64,000 bases of DNA, taken from NCBI RefSeq assembly GCF_900090265.1, contig NZ_LT607752.1, forward strand, positions 6,268,001 to 6,332,000. The letters are read 5' to 3'. Position numbers and translations under genes: made by a program. This DNA comes from Micromonospora rifamycinica. GTDB lineage: Bacteria > Actinomycetota > Actinomycetes > Mycobacteriales > Micromonosporaceae. Positions 51,923 to 60,526 of the stretch are shown piece by piece. The notes beneath the pieces are model-generated. The model was given only the letters and a program-made list of their open reading frames with translations. It was not told where the DNA came from and searched no databases. Each line of letters starts with the position of its first letter. Within the stretch, counting starts at the first letter, position 1.

Positions 51923-52645
51923 TCACGGGCGGGCGGCGGCGGCCACCGCGGCGCGGCGTTCGGTGCGCAGCCGCTCGGCCCAGGTGTCGTCCAGCGGCGG
52001 GAGCTGGTGCGCGCCGGTGGCCCAGCGCAGCAGCAGGTCGGCCAGGGCGGGGTTACGGGCCAGCGCCGGCCCGTGCGAATAGGTGCCCAGCAGCTTGCCC
52101 CGCCAGGCGCCCTCGGTGACGCCGTCGTTGCCGACCCCGGCGCTGACCCGGGCCAGCGGCGACACGCCGGGGCCGAGGTGGGTCCGACCGCCGTGGTTCT
52201 CGAAGCCGGACAGCGCCGGCACCCCCAGCCTCGGGTCGATCTCGCCGGCCAGCTCGCCGACGGCCCGGGTCGGACCCCGGTCGGAGGAGAGGTCGAGCAG
52301 CTCCAGCCCGGCGCACCGGGTGCCCTTGGCGAAGAAGGAGCTGCCGAGGAGCTGGTAGCCGGCGCAGACGCCGAACACCACCGAGCCCTGGGCGACGGCC
52401 CGGTGCAGGCCGCCGTCGGCGAGCAGCCGCTGCGCGCCGAGCGCCTGCGGGCCGTCCTCGCCGCCGCCGAGCAGGTAGATGTCGGCGGTGGCGGGCAGCC
52501 GCTGGTCGGAGCGGACCTCCAGCACCTCGACCGGCATCCCGCGCTGCTGCGCCCGGCGGGCCAGGATCAGCAGGTTGCCCCGGTCGCCGTAGGTGGAGAG
52601 CAGGTCGGGGTAGATCCAGACGATACGCAGGCTCTCAGTTGACAC
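51923..52645 (-). CDS. gatD: Lipid II isoglutaminyl synthase, glutaminase subunit GatD
   Basis: A 240-residue class I glutamine amidotransferase of the CobB/CobQ type. The nucleophile Cys is in VVFGVCAGYQLLGSSFF (~residue 94) and the partner His in GTYSHGPALARNP (~195). It releases ammonia from glutamine for MurT, which amidates the D-glutamate (or equivalent) of lipid II, needed for peptidoglycan crosslinking. Its GTG start overlaps the murT end by 11 bases, so the two subunits are co-translated. Confidence 0.93.
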   Translation of the reverse strand: MSTESLRIVWIYPDLLSTYGDRGNLLILARRAQQRGMPVEVLEVRSDQRLPATADIYLLGGGEDGPQALGAQRLLADGGLHRAVAQGSVVFGVCAGYQLLGSSFFAKGTRCAGLELLDLSSDRGPTRAVGELAGEIDPRLGVPALSGFENHGGRTHLGPGVSPLARVSAGVGNDGVTEGAWRGKLLGTYSHGPALARNPALADLLLRWATGAHQLPPLDDTWAERLRTERRAAVAAAARP

Positions 52646-53897
52646 GGTCCAACTCCGCTCGGATGTCCTGGAAGGCGGTGTAGTTCGCGATGACCTCCAG
52701 CCGGCCCGGCGGGACCGCCCGGACCGCCTCGCCGAACGCCCGGACGTGCTGGAACGGCACCCCGTTGACGTCGAGCCGGACCGCCAGGTCGTACGCCCGG
52801 TCGCCGGTGATCAGCACCTGCCGGCCGCGCAGCGGGGCGAAGTCGACGTCGAACAGCCAGGAGGTGTCCAGCCCGTCGGGGTCGCGGGCGTTGATGGACA
52901 GCAGGGTGGGCGCCTCGTCGGCCATGTCGAACGCCTCCAGCCAACTGGCCGGGTTCTTGGCCAGCAGCAGCCGGATGTTGCGCCCGTCCCGGTCGACCTG
53001 GGCGTACCGGCCGGCGACCGAGGTCACCGTGTGCAGCCGGGACACCGCGTCGACGGGGCGTACCCCGAACTCGGCGGCGACGGCGAGGGCGGTGGCCGCG
53101 TTGCCGAGGTTGACCTTGCCGGGGAGCTGGAGGGTCACCTTGTGCCAGGCCCCGGTGGGGTCGAGCACGCCGTCGTCCTCCACCGTCCACTGCGCGTCCG
53201 GGCGGCGCAGCGGGCAGCCGGAGCACCACCACTGCTCACCGGAGCGCTGGATGGTGGAGCCGCACTCCGGGCAGACCCAGGAGTCGTCGTGCCAGCGTTG
53301 CCCGGCGCTGAACCAGGTGACGTGCGGCGGGCGGACGCCCCGGGCGGGGTCGGCCGGCGGGGTGGCGGCCCAGACCACCATCGGGTCGTCGGCGTTGGCG
53401 ACCACCCGTACGTCGGTGTGCCGGACCAGCGCGGAACGCCAGAGCTGCGCCATCATGGCGACCTCCTTGGCCCGGTCGAGCTGGTCGCGGGAGAGGTTGA
53501 GCAGGGCCACCACGTGCGGCTCGGTGGCCTCCAGCACCTGCGCGAGGTAGTGCTCGTCGACCTCCAGCACCGCGTACGGCGTGCTGCCGGCCTTGGCCAG
53601 CGCCGAGGTGTGCCCGGTGGGCATGTTGGCGCCGAAGGAGTTGGTGGCGACCCGGCCGAGCACGCCGACGGCGGCGGCGCTGAGTCGGGTGGTGGTGGTC
53701 TTGCCGTTGGTGCCGGAGATCAGCGCGATGGCGCGTCCGGCCGAGAGGTGGGCCAGCAGGTCCGGGTCGATCTTCAGCCCGATCCATCCGCCGATCACCG
53801 AGCCGTCACCCCGGCCGGCGGCGCGCGACAGCGCCGCGGCGGTCCTCGACACGGAGCTGGCCACCTTCGCCCGCAGGGGCATCTTCGCGTCCGTCAC
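52635..53897 (-). CDS. murT: Lipid II isoglutaminyl synthase, ligase subunit MurT
   Basis: A 420-residue Mur-ligase-like enzyme: ATP loop ISGTNGKTTTTRL (~residue 58), a four-cysteine zinc ribbon (CPECGSTIQRSGEQWWCSGC) that MurT carries but other Mur ligases lack, and the C-terminal MurT domain with the Asp-based catalytic region (SINARDPDGLDTSWLFDVDF). It activates the carboxylate that GatD-derived ammonia then amidates. GTG 53897 follows TAACCT (plus-strand 53905-53910) by seven bases: leaderless. The longer frame to 54818 overlaps mraZ and is false. Confidence 0.94.
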   Translation of the reverse strand: MTDAKMPLRAKVASSVSRTAAALSRAAGRGDGSVIGGWIGLKIDPDLLAHLSAGRAIALISGTNGKTTTTRLSAAAVGVLGRVATNSFGANMPTGHTSALAKAGSTPYAVLEVDEHYLAQVLEATEPHVVALLNLSRDQLDRAKEVAMMAQLWRSALVRHTDVRVVANADDPMVVWAATPPADPARGVRPPHVTWFSAGQRWHDDSWVCPECGSTIQRSGEQWWCSGCPLRRPDAQWTVEDDGVLDPTGAWHKVTLQLPGKVNLGNAATALAVAAEFGVRPVDAVSRLHTVTSVAGRYAQVDRDGRNIRLLLAKNPASWLEAFDMADEAPTLLSINARDPDGLDTSWLFDVDFAPLRGRQVLITGDRAYDLAVRLDVNGVPFQHVRAFGEAVRAVPPGRLEVIANYTAFQDIRAELDRVN

Positions 53898-54042
53898 CCG
53901 AGCGAGGTTACCGGACCCCCGCGCCCGCCAGATCGCCGCCGACGGCGAACCGTTCGGTCGGGGTGGGCCGGGCGTCCGGTCGGCGCGGGCTCCACCGGAC
54001 GGGGTCGATCGATGTCGGGTAGCGGACCCGGCCCGGCGGCGC

Positions 54043-54065
54043 TCCACCCCTCCACTTCGCTCCAC
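54043..54065 (-). promoter_or_regulatory. Inverted set of MraZ-box-like repeats
   Basis: TCCAC occurs at 54043, 54051 and 54061, the reverse complement of GTGGA. The stretch 54049-54066 is an inverted copy (one mismatch in 17) of the MraZ boxes at 54127-54143, about 60 bases away. It may be a second binding platform allowing looping, or serve transcription toward murT. Confidence 0.5.
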
Positions 54066-54121
54066 CGGCTCTGACGTGCGGTTTTGCCCGCGACAGCGAC
54101 GCGCCGCGCGGGCGAATCTGG

Positions 54122-54152
54122 TTGCAGGTGGAGGGAAGTGGAGTAGAGTGGG
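54122..54152 (+). promoter_or_regulatory. mraZ (dcw) promoter with three MraZ boxes
   Basis: GTGGA, GTGGA and GTGGG begin at 54128, 54138 and 54148, exactly ten bases apart, matching the MraZ operator of repeated TGGG-like units with five-base spacers. They lie within a promoter made of TTGCAG (54122-54127) and TAGAGT (54144-54149) with a 16-base spacer. MraZ, encoded 85 bases downstream, is known to repress its own operon through such repeats, so this is probably its autoregulatory site. Confidence 0.8.
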
Positions 54153-54236
54153 GCGCATTGGTGAGGCCGGGAGGGCCCACCGGCCCGGGGGGTCAGCGGC
54201 GCCGCGAACGCCGCTCAGGGCGAGGGGGTAGGGCCG

Positions 54237-54668
54237 ATGTTCCTCGGCACGCACACCCCACGCCTGGACGAAAAGGGCCGGTTGATCCTTCCGGCCAAGT
54301 TCCGGGACGAACTGGCGGGGGGTGTCGTGATCACCAAAGGGCAGGATCGCTGTCTCTACGTCTTCCCCACGCCCGAGTTCCAGCGGATCGCCGACCAGTT
54401 GCGCGCGCAGCCCATGACGAACAAGGCGGCCCGGGCCTACAGCCGGGTCTTCTTCGCCAGCGCGCACGACGAGGTCCCCGACAAGCAGGGCCGGGTCACC
54501 ATCCCGGCCCACCTGCGGTCCTATGCCGCGCTCGACCGGGATCTGGTGGTGATCGGGGCGTCCACCCGGGTGGAGATCTGGGACCGGACGGCCTGGGAGA
54601 GCTACCTCGCCGAGAGCGAAGACGACTTCGCCGACATCGAGGAGGGGGTGCTGCCCAGCGGTCTGTAG
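54237..54668 (+). CDS. mraZ: MraZ transcriptional regulator of the division cluster
   Basis: A 143-residue protein with two SpoVT/AbrB-like halves, each showing the DxKGR motif: LDEKGRLILPAKFRDEL (~residues 11-27) and PDKQGRVTIPAHLRSY (~82-97). It forms rings that bind the TGGG-type repeats before its own gene. ATG 54237 begins the division and wall cluster. It is the first gene of a run of eight. Confidence 0.97.
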   Translation: MFLGTHTPRLDEKGRLILPAKFRDELAGGVVITKGQDRCLYVFPTPEFQRIADQLRAQPMTNKAARAYSRVFFASAHDEVPDKQGRVTIPAHLRSYAALDRDLVVIGASTRVEIWDRTAWESYLAESEDDFADIEEGVLPSGL

Positions 54669-54878
54669 GGCGTGGCGACGCCCGACGTACTGCGAGATCT
54701 CCAGCCGCTTTCGAGTTCCTGGCGCCCCTTCCCCGGTGCCAGGGGCACGATCTCCATCCCGGGTCGACGACCCGGAGCCGGAGCGGGAGCGGATGGGGAT
54801 CTGGCGGTACGACGGCACGGCGTCGTCCGACGGCAGAGCGCGACACGTAAGAGCAGGTATTCCACAGTGGGGGTCGAC

Positions 54879-55988
54879 ATGGGGGAGCTACGCGGCACGC
54901 ACGTGCCGGTGCTGCTCGAGCGGTGTCTCGAGCTGCTGGCCCCCGCGCTGGACCGGGGCGGCCGGACGGTCCACGTCGATGCCACGCTGGGCCTGGCCGG
55001 GCATGCCGAGGCGGTGCTGGAACGGCATCCGCACACGGTGCTGATCGGCCTGGACCGGGACACCGAGGCCCTGGCGCACGCCCGGGTCCGGCTGGCCCGC
55101 TTCACCGACCGGATCCACCTGGAGCACGCCGTCTACGACGAGTTGCCCGAGGTGGTGGCCCGGCTGGGCTATCCGGTCATCGACGGAGTGCTGTTCGACC
55201 TGGGCGTCTCCTCGTTGCAGCTCGACGCGCCCGACCGCGGGTTCGCCTACGCCCAGGACGCGCCGCTGGACATGCGGATGGACCAGACCCGGGGGGTGAC
55301 CGCCGAAGAGGTGGTCAACACCTACTCCCACCCTGATCTGGCCCGGGTGCTGCGGGTCTACGGCGAGGAGAAGTTCGCCGGCCGGATCGCCTCGGCGATC
55401 CTCCGGGAGCGTGAGCAGGGGCGGATCACCTCCTCGGCCCGGCTGGCGGAGCTGGTCAGGGAGAGCATTCCGGCACCAGCGCGACGAACCGGGGGACACC
55501 CGGCCAAGAGAACGTTTCAGGCTTTACGGATCGAGGTAAACAGGGAACTGGCGGTGCTGGAGAAGGCGCTGCCGGCTGCCCTCGACACGCTCGGCGTGGG
55601 CGGTCGCATGGTGGTCCTGTCCTACCACTCGCTGGAGGACCGGCTCACCAAGCAGGCGCTCGCCGACCGGGTCCGCAGTAAGGGCCCGGTCGACCTCCCG
55701 GTGGAACTGCCCGGGTCGGGTCCGACGTTCCGGCTGCTCAGCCGGGGCGCCGAACTCGCCGGGGAGGAGGAGGTCACCGCGAACCCGCGGGCCGCGTCGG
55801 TGCGGTTGCGGGCCGCGGAGCGACTCGACCCGACCACCGGGCCGTCGGGGCGGACCGACCGCGAACGGTCCCGCCGACGGGTCAGGGCGATGCACCAAGC
55901 GGGAACGGGGTCGACAGCGGGTTCCACAGTGGACCACGGGACGACGCCGGGGGACGGCAGGACGGACGAACAGGGGGAGGGGACATGA
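54879..55988 (+). CDS. rsmH: 16S rRNA (cytosine-1402-N4)-methyltransferase
   Basis: A 369-residue SAM-dependent enzyme: opening GTHVPVLLERCLELL, SAM motif VHVDATLGLAGHAEAVL, DRDTEAL, VLFDLGVSSLQLDAPDRGF, and the C-terminal VVLSYHSLEDRLTKQ. It methylates C1402 of 16S rRNA. ATG 54879 with GGGGG upstream fits the usual N-terminus; GTG 54867 is an alternative and the frame start at 54672 is too long. Its C-terminal ~50 residues are an unusual Gly/Thr/Asp-rich tail. Its stop overlaps the next start. Confidence 0.95.
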   Translation: MGELRGTHVPVLLERCLELLAPALDRGGRTVHVDATLGLAGHAEAVLERHPHTVLIGLDRDTEALAHARVRLARFTDRIHLEHAVYDELPEVVARLGYPVIDGVLFDLGVSSLQLDAPDRGFAYAQDAPLDMRMDQTRGVTAEEVVNTYSHPDLARVLRVYGEEKFAGRIASAILREREQGRITSSARLAELVRESIPAPARRTGGHPAKRTFQALRIEVNRELAVLEKALPAALDTLGVGGRMVVLSYHSLEDRLTKQALADRVRSKGPVDLPVELPGSGPTFRLLSRGAELAGEEEVTANPRAASVRLRAAERLDPTTGPSGRTDRERSRRRVRAMHQAGTGSTAGSTVDHGTTPGDGRTDEQGEGT

Positions 55989-56587
55989 ACGTCAACAAGC
56001 GTGACGGCCGCGACGCGGTCGTCGGGCAGCGCGCACCGCGGTCGGGGGGCCGGACCACGGCGCAGCGCACGACCCGTACCACGACGCCGGCGGACCTCGC
56101 CGGTCGAGCGGGGGAGACGCGCCGGGGGGCGCGCGAGTTCCCCACCCAGGGCAGTGCCGCGTTGCGGCCGGCGGAGCAGCCGGCCACCCGTACCGCCACC
56201 GCCGGCACCGGGTCGCCCCGGCTGCGGGTGGCGCCGCCGCCGCCGGTCCGGGTGCCCCGGGCACCGTTCGCCGCGCTGATCGTGGTGCTCGTGGTCGGCG
56301 GGGTGCTGGGCATCCTCGCGGTCAACACGAAGATCAACGAGAACGCCTTCAAACTCCAGCAGCTCCAGCAGCAGCAGGCCCGGCTCGACGTCGACCAGCA
56401 GCAGTTGGAGAAGCAGATCGAGGAGGCCAAGGAGCCGGGCAACCTGACCGCCCGGGCCCGCAAGCTGGGTCTGGTGGAGGCCGGTGAGCCGGCGTACATC
56501 CGGCTGCCGGACGGTCGGCTGATCGGCGTGCCGCAGCCGGCCGACGGGCAGCCGGCGATCACCAGCCAGCAGGGCAACGGGGGGTAG
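55985..56587 (+). CDS. ftsL: FtsL-like division protein
   Basis: A 200-residue bitopic membrane protein in the usual ftsL slot between rsmH and ftsI. A basic, Thr/Arg-rich cytosolic region (~1-95) is followed by one transmembrane segment (FAALIVVLVVGGVLGILAV, ~98-116) and an external coiled coil rich in Gln (FKLQQLQQQQARLDVDQQQL). FtsL-type proteins hold the FtsQLB complex that activates FtsWI. The sequence is poorly conserved; position and layout carry the call. Confidence 0.85.
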   Translation: MNVNKRDGRDAVVGQRAPRSGGRTTAQRTTRTTTPADLAGRAGETRRGAREFPTQGSAALRPAEQPATRTATAGTGSPRLRVAPPPPVRVPRAPFAALIVVLVVGGVLGILAVNTKINENAFKLQQLQQQQARLDVDQQQLEKQIEEAKEPGNLTARARKLGLVEAGEPAYIRLPDGRLIGVPQPADGQPAITSQQGNGG

Positions 56588-56592
56588 CACCC

Positions 56593-58911
56593 GTGCCGCC
56601 GAGATCGGACGAACCGCGCCGGGACGCCACGGGCTCCCGGCGCGGTGCGGTTCGTGGTGGGGCCGCCCGGGGCGGCGAGCCGCGAGCCGGGCAGCCCCGC
56701 ACCGGGGAACCCCGCACCGGGCAACCCCGGGGCGGCGAGCCGCGCACCGGCGACCCACGGCCGGGGGAGTCCCGGGGCGGGGACACCGGCGGGATCTCCG
56801 ACGCGCGGGCGTACACCCCCCGGGGCCGCACCATCCGGGAGAGCAGCGAGGACCGGGGCGGGCAGCGGCGCACCCCACGCGCCGGCCGCTCCGGCGACCC
56901 GTTCCGCCCCGCCCTCCAGGTCCTCGACGGCGGTCGGGCCGCCGCCAACCGGAGCGGCCGCCGGGAGGCCGCGCCGACCGGTCGTACCGGCGTCATCCGG
57001 ACCGTGCCGCAGCGCGTCGCGCCCGACGACGACGAGTTCGCCGAGCCGCCCGCCCCGCGCCGCCGGCCCGGCCGCAGCGTCCCGCGCCGGGGTGACCCGC
57101 CCGGTCGCGGCGCCCCGCGCCGCACCGAGACGCCCCGGCGTACCGACCGACCGGCCGGGCGACGACCGGTGCGCAAGCCACGCCGCCCGCCGAAGCTCGC
57201 CGAGCCGCGTCGCCGGCTGCGACTGGGCACCGTGCTGGTGCTGGCGATCTTCGCGGTGATCGGCATCCGGCTGGTCGTGCTGCAGGCCGTGGACACCCCG
57301 GCGTACGCCGGGGGCGGCGTCGACAACCGGCTCACCCGGATCGACCTGCCGGCCCCGCGCGGCTCGATCCAGGACCGCACCGGTGCCCCGCTGGCCCGCA
57401 GCGTCGAGGCCCGGTACGTCTTCGCCGACCCCACCATGGTCAAGGACCGCACCGAGACCGCGAAGCTGCTCTCCCCGCTGCTCGGCGTCCCGGTCTCCGA
57501 ACTGGCCGACAAGATGAAGCGTCGGGGCAACCTCCAGTTCCGCTACCTGGCCCGGGGCGTCGACGTCGCGCAGGCCAAGCAGATCGAGGCGCTCGACCTC
57601 GCCGGCATCGGCACCCACCGCGACGAACGCCGCGAGGTGCCCGGCGGTGACCTGGCCGCCAACCTGGTCGGCTTCACCAGCCAGGACATGGACGGGCTGG
57701 AGGGCCTGGAGGCCCGCTACGACGACCTGCTGCGCGGCCAGGACGGCCGGCGGGTGTACGAGGCGGGGCTGGGCGACCTCAACGCCCCCATCCCCGGCGG
57801 CTACAGCCAGACCACCGCCCCCAAGCCGGGCAGCTCGCTGGTGCTCACCATCGACCGGGACCTCCAGTTCCAGGTGCAGCAGATCCTCAGCCGGCAGATG
57901 GCCCAGACCCGGGGCGCGATCGGCGCGGCGGTGGTGCTCGACGTCAAGACCGGCGACGTGCTGGCCCAGGCGAGCAACCCGACCTACAACGCGGCCTCGC
58001 CGGAGCAGAGCCGACCCACCGACCGGGAGGACGCCGCCTCCAGCTTCGTGGTCGACCCGGGGTCGGTGCACAAGGCGATCACCTACGGCGCGGCGTTGCA
58101 GGAGGGCGTCATCACCCCGGACAGCGCCTGGCCGGTCGCCAACACCATCACCCGGGGCGACGTGACCTTCCGCGACACCCACCCGGCCGACGGCAAGAAG
58201 CTCAGCGTGGCCGGCATGCTGGCGTACTCGTCCAACGTCGGCACCATCGAGATCGGCGACCGGCTCGGCCCGGACCGGCTGATCGACTACCAGAAGCGCT
58301 TCGGGCTGGGGCAGCCCACCGGCGAGGGGATGCCCGGCGAGGCGTCCGGGCGGCTGCTCCCGGCCGCGCGGTGGAGCGGCTCGTCGTACGGGTCGGTGCC
58401 GATCGGGCACAGCGTGGACACCACCCCGTTGCAGATGGCCGCCGCGTACGCCGCCATCGCCAACGACGGCACCTACGTCCAGCCGCACCTGATCAAGGAG
58501 GTGGTCGGGGCGGACGGCAGGCGCACCCCGTCCGCCGCCCCGGTCACCCGCTCGGTGCTCAGTCCGCAGAACGCGGCAGCCCTGCGTACCCTGCTGGAAG
58601 CGGTGACCACGGTCGACGGCGCGACCGGCCTGGCCGCTGCGGTGCCCGGCTACCGGGTCGCCGGCAAGACCGGCACCGGGCTGCGCTACGTCGACGGCAA
58701 GGAGCAGCCCGGCGAGGTCGGCTCGTTCATCGGGATGGCGCCCGCCGAGGCGCCCCGGTACGTGGTGGCGGTCTTCGTGTGGAACCCCGAGGGCGGTGGC
58801 GGCGCGGTCGTCGCCCCGGCGTTCCGCGAGATGATGGGCTTCACGCTGCGTCACTACCGGGTTCCTCCGTCGCGCGGGAAATCCCCCAACTTCGAGGTCT
58901 TTCCGCGCTGA
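56593..58911 (+). CDS. ftsI: Division-specific penicillin-binding protein 2/3 (FtsI)
   Basis: A 772-residue class B PBP, transpeptidase of septal peptidoglycan. A long basic cytosolic tail (~1-210) starts with about eight five-residue repeats such as GEPRT/GQPRG, then one membrane segment (VLVLAIFAVIGIRLVVLQAV, ~215-235), the dimerisation domain and the transpeptidase with SVHK in DPGSVHKAITYG, SSN in YSSNVGT and KTG in AGKTGTG. The tail is much longer than in model FtsI proteins. GTG 56593 starts five bases after ftsL. Confidence 0.95.
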   Translation: MPPRSDEPRRDATGSRRGAVRGGAARGGEPRAGQPRTGEPRTGQPRGGEPRTGDPRPGESRGGDTGGISDARAYTPRGRTIRESSEDRGGQRRTPRAGRSGDPFRPALQVLDGGRAAANRSGRREAAPTGRTGVIRTVPQRVAPDDDEFAEPPAPRRRPGRSVPRRGDPPGRGAPRRTETPRRTDRPAGRRPVRKPRRPPKLAEPRRRLRLGTVLVLAIFAVIGIRLVVLQAVDTPAYAGGGVDNRLTRIDLPAPRGSIQDRTGAPLARSVEARYVFADPTMVKDRTETAKLLSPLLGVPVSELADKMKRRGNLQFRYLARGVDVAQAKQIEALDLAGIGTHRDERREVPGGDLAANLVGFTSQDMDGLEGLEARYDDLLRGQDGRRVYEAGLGDLNAPIPGGYSQTTAPKPGSSLVLTIDRDLQFQVQQILSRQMAQTRGAIGAAVVLDVKTGDVLAQASNPTYNAASPEQSRPTDREDAASSFVVDPGSVHKAITYGAALQEGVITPDSAWPVANTITRGDVTFRDTHPADGKKLSVAGMLAYSSNVGTIEIGDRLGPDRLIDYQKRFGLGQPTGEGMPGEASGRLLPAARWSGSSYGSVPIGHSVDTTPLQMAAAYAAIANDGTYVQPHLIKEVVGADGRRTPSAAPVTRSVLSPQNAAALRTLLEAVTTVDGATGLAAAVPGYRVAGKTGTGLRYVDGKEQPGEVGSFIGMAPAEAPRYVVAVFVWNPEGGGGAVVAPAFREMMGFTLRHYRVPPSRGKSPNFEVFPR

Positions 58912-59002
58912 CCGGGAACGGCGGGACATCATCGGTGAGTGCCGACGAACCACCGGGGCGGCTGTGCGGCCGGAACCGGACGACCGGGTAGGGTCTGACG
59001 CC

Positions 59003-60526
59003 GTGCCCGGCAATCCACGCCCCCGTACCGTGCCCGGAGTCCGGCTCGGCGACCTCGCCGACCGGCTCGCCGTAGCGCCGCCGGCCGACGCCGCCGAGCT
59101 GGTCGTGACCGGGGTGACCCACGCCAGCCAGGAGGTCCGACCCGGCGACCTGTACGCCGCCCTGCCCGGTGCCCGTCGGCACGGCGCGGAGTTCGCCGCC
59201 GGGGCCGCCACGGCCGGCGCGGTGGCCGTGCTGACCGACCCGGCCGGCGCGGCGGCGGCCGGCGCGGCCGGGCTGCCCGTCCTGGTGACGCCCGATCCCC
59301 GGGCCGTGCTGGGCGAGCTGGCCGCCGCGGTCTACGGCGACCCGACCGACGGGCTCACCGTGATCGGGGTGACCGGCACCGCCGGCAAGACCTCGACGGC
59401 CTACCTGATCGAGTCCGGGCTGCGCGCCGCCGGTCACGTCACCGGCCTGATCGGCACCGTGGAGACCCGCCTCGGCGACCTGGTGACCGACAGCGTCCGG
59501 ACCACCCCGGAGGCCACCGACCTGCACGCCCTGCTCGCCGCCGCCCGCGAGCGCGGGGTGACCGCGGTGGTCATGGAGGTGTCCAGCCACGCCCTGGCGA
59601 TGGGGCGGGTCGGCGGGGTCCGGTTCGCCGTCGGCGGCTACACCAACTTCGGCTCCGACCACCTCGACTTCCACGCCGACACGGCGGACTACTTCGCCGC
59701 CAAGGCCAGGCTCTTCGACGGGCGTTGCCGGGTCGAGGTGCTCAACCACGACGACCCGGCGCTGCGCCCGTTGTTCCGGCCGGCCACGGTCAGCTACTCG
59801 GCGGCCGGCGACCCGACCGCCACCTGGTGGGCCGACCGGGTCGGCGGCGAGGGCTACGCCCAGCGGTTCACCGCGCACGGCCCGGACGGCCTGGAGCTGC
59901 CCGCCGGGGTGGCGCTGCCCGGCCGGCACAACGTGGCCAACGCGCTGCTCGCGGTGGCCAGCCTGGTCGCCACCGGGGTGGACCCGGCGACCGCCGTCGC
60001 CGGGGTGGCCGCCTGCGGCGGGGTGCCCGGCCGGCTGGAGCTGGTCAGCGGGGACGCCCCGGTGCGCGGGGTGGTCGACTACGCGCACAAGACCGACGCC
60101 GTGGTGGCCGCCCTGGCCGCGCTGCGCGGCACTGGCACCGGTCGGCTGATCTGCGTCATCGGCGCCGGTGGCGACCGGGACCGGGGCAAGCGCCCGGTGA
60201 TGGGCGCCGCCGCTGCCCGGGGGGCCGACGTGGTGCTGGTGACCGACGACAACCCGCGCACCGAGGACCCGGCGGCGATCCGGGCCGAGGTGCTGGCCGG
60301 GGCGTACCGGGCGGACGCCGGTGCCCGGATCGTCGAGGTGCCGGGCCGGCGGGAGGCCATCGCCGAGGCGGTCCGGCTGGCCGAGCCGGGGGACGTGGTG
60401 GCGCTGCTCGGCAAGGGGCACGAACGCGGTCAGGAGATCGCCGGCGAGGTGTACCCGTTCGACGACCGCACCGAGCTGGCGGAGGCGCTGCGCGTCCGCT
60501 TCGGCGACCTGGCGGGTCGACGGTGA
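59003..60526 (+). CDS. murE: UDP-MurNAc-dipeptide:meso-diaminopimelate ligase
   Basis: A 507-residue Mur ligase: ATP loop GVTGTAGKTSTAYL (~residue 118), carbamylated Lys in YFAAKARLFDG, and the meso-DAP-binding DNPR in VTDDNPRTEDP (~415). It adds the diamino acid to the UDP-linked dipeptide. GTG 59003 follows TAGGGT (58989-58994) by eight bases, so a separate leaderless transcript may begin here inside the cluster. The frame start at 58964 is less likely. Confidence 0.96.
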   Translation: MPGNPRPRTVPGVRLGDLADRLAVAPPADAAELVVTGVTHASQEVRPGDLYAALPGARRHGAEFAAGAATAGAVAVLTDPAGAAAAGAAGLPVLVTPDPRAVLGELAAAVYGDPTDGLTVIGVTGTAGKTSTAYLIESGLRAAGHVTGLIGTVETRLGDLVTDSVRTTPEATDLHALLAAARERGVTAVVMEVSSHALAMGRVGGVRFAVGGYTNFGSDHLDFHADTADYFAAKARLFDGRCRVEVLNHDDPALRPLFRPATVSYSAAGDPTATWWADRVGGEGYAQRFTAHGPDGLELPAGVALPGRHNVANALLAVASLVATGVDPATAVAGVAACGGVPGRLELVSGDAPVRGVVDYAHKTDAVVAALAALRGTGTGRLICVIGAGGDRDRGKRPVMGAAAARGADVVLVTDDNPRTEDPAAIRAEVLAGAYRADAGARIVEVPGRREAIAEAVRLAEPGDVVALLGKGHERGQEIAGEVYPFDDRTELAEALRVRFGDLAGRR

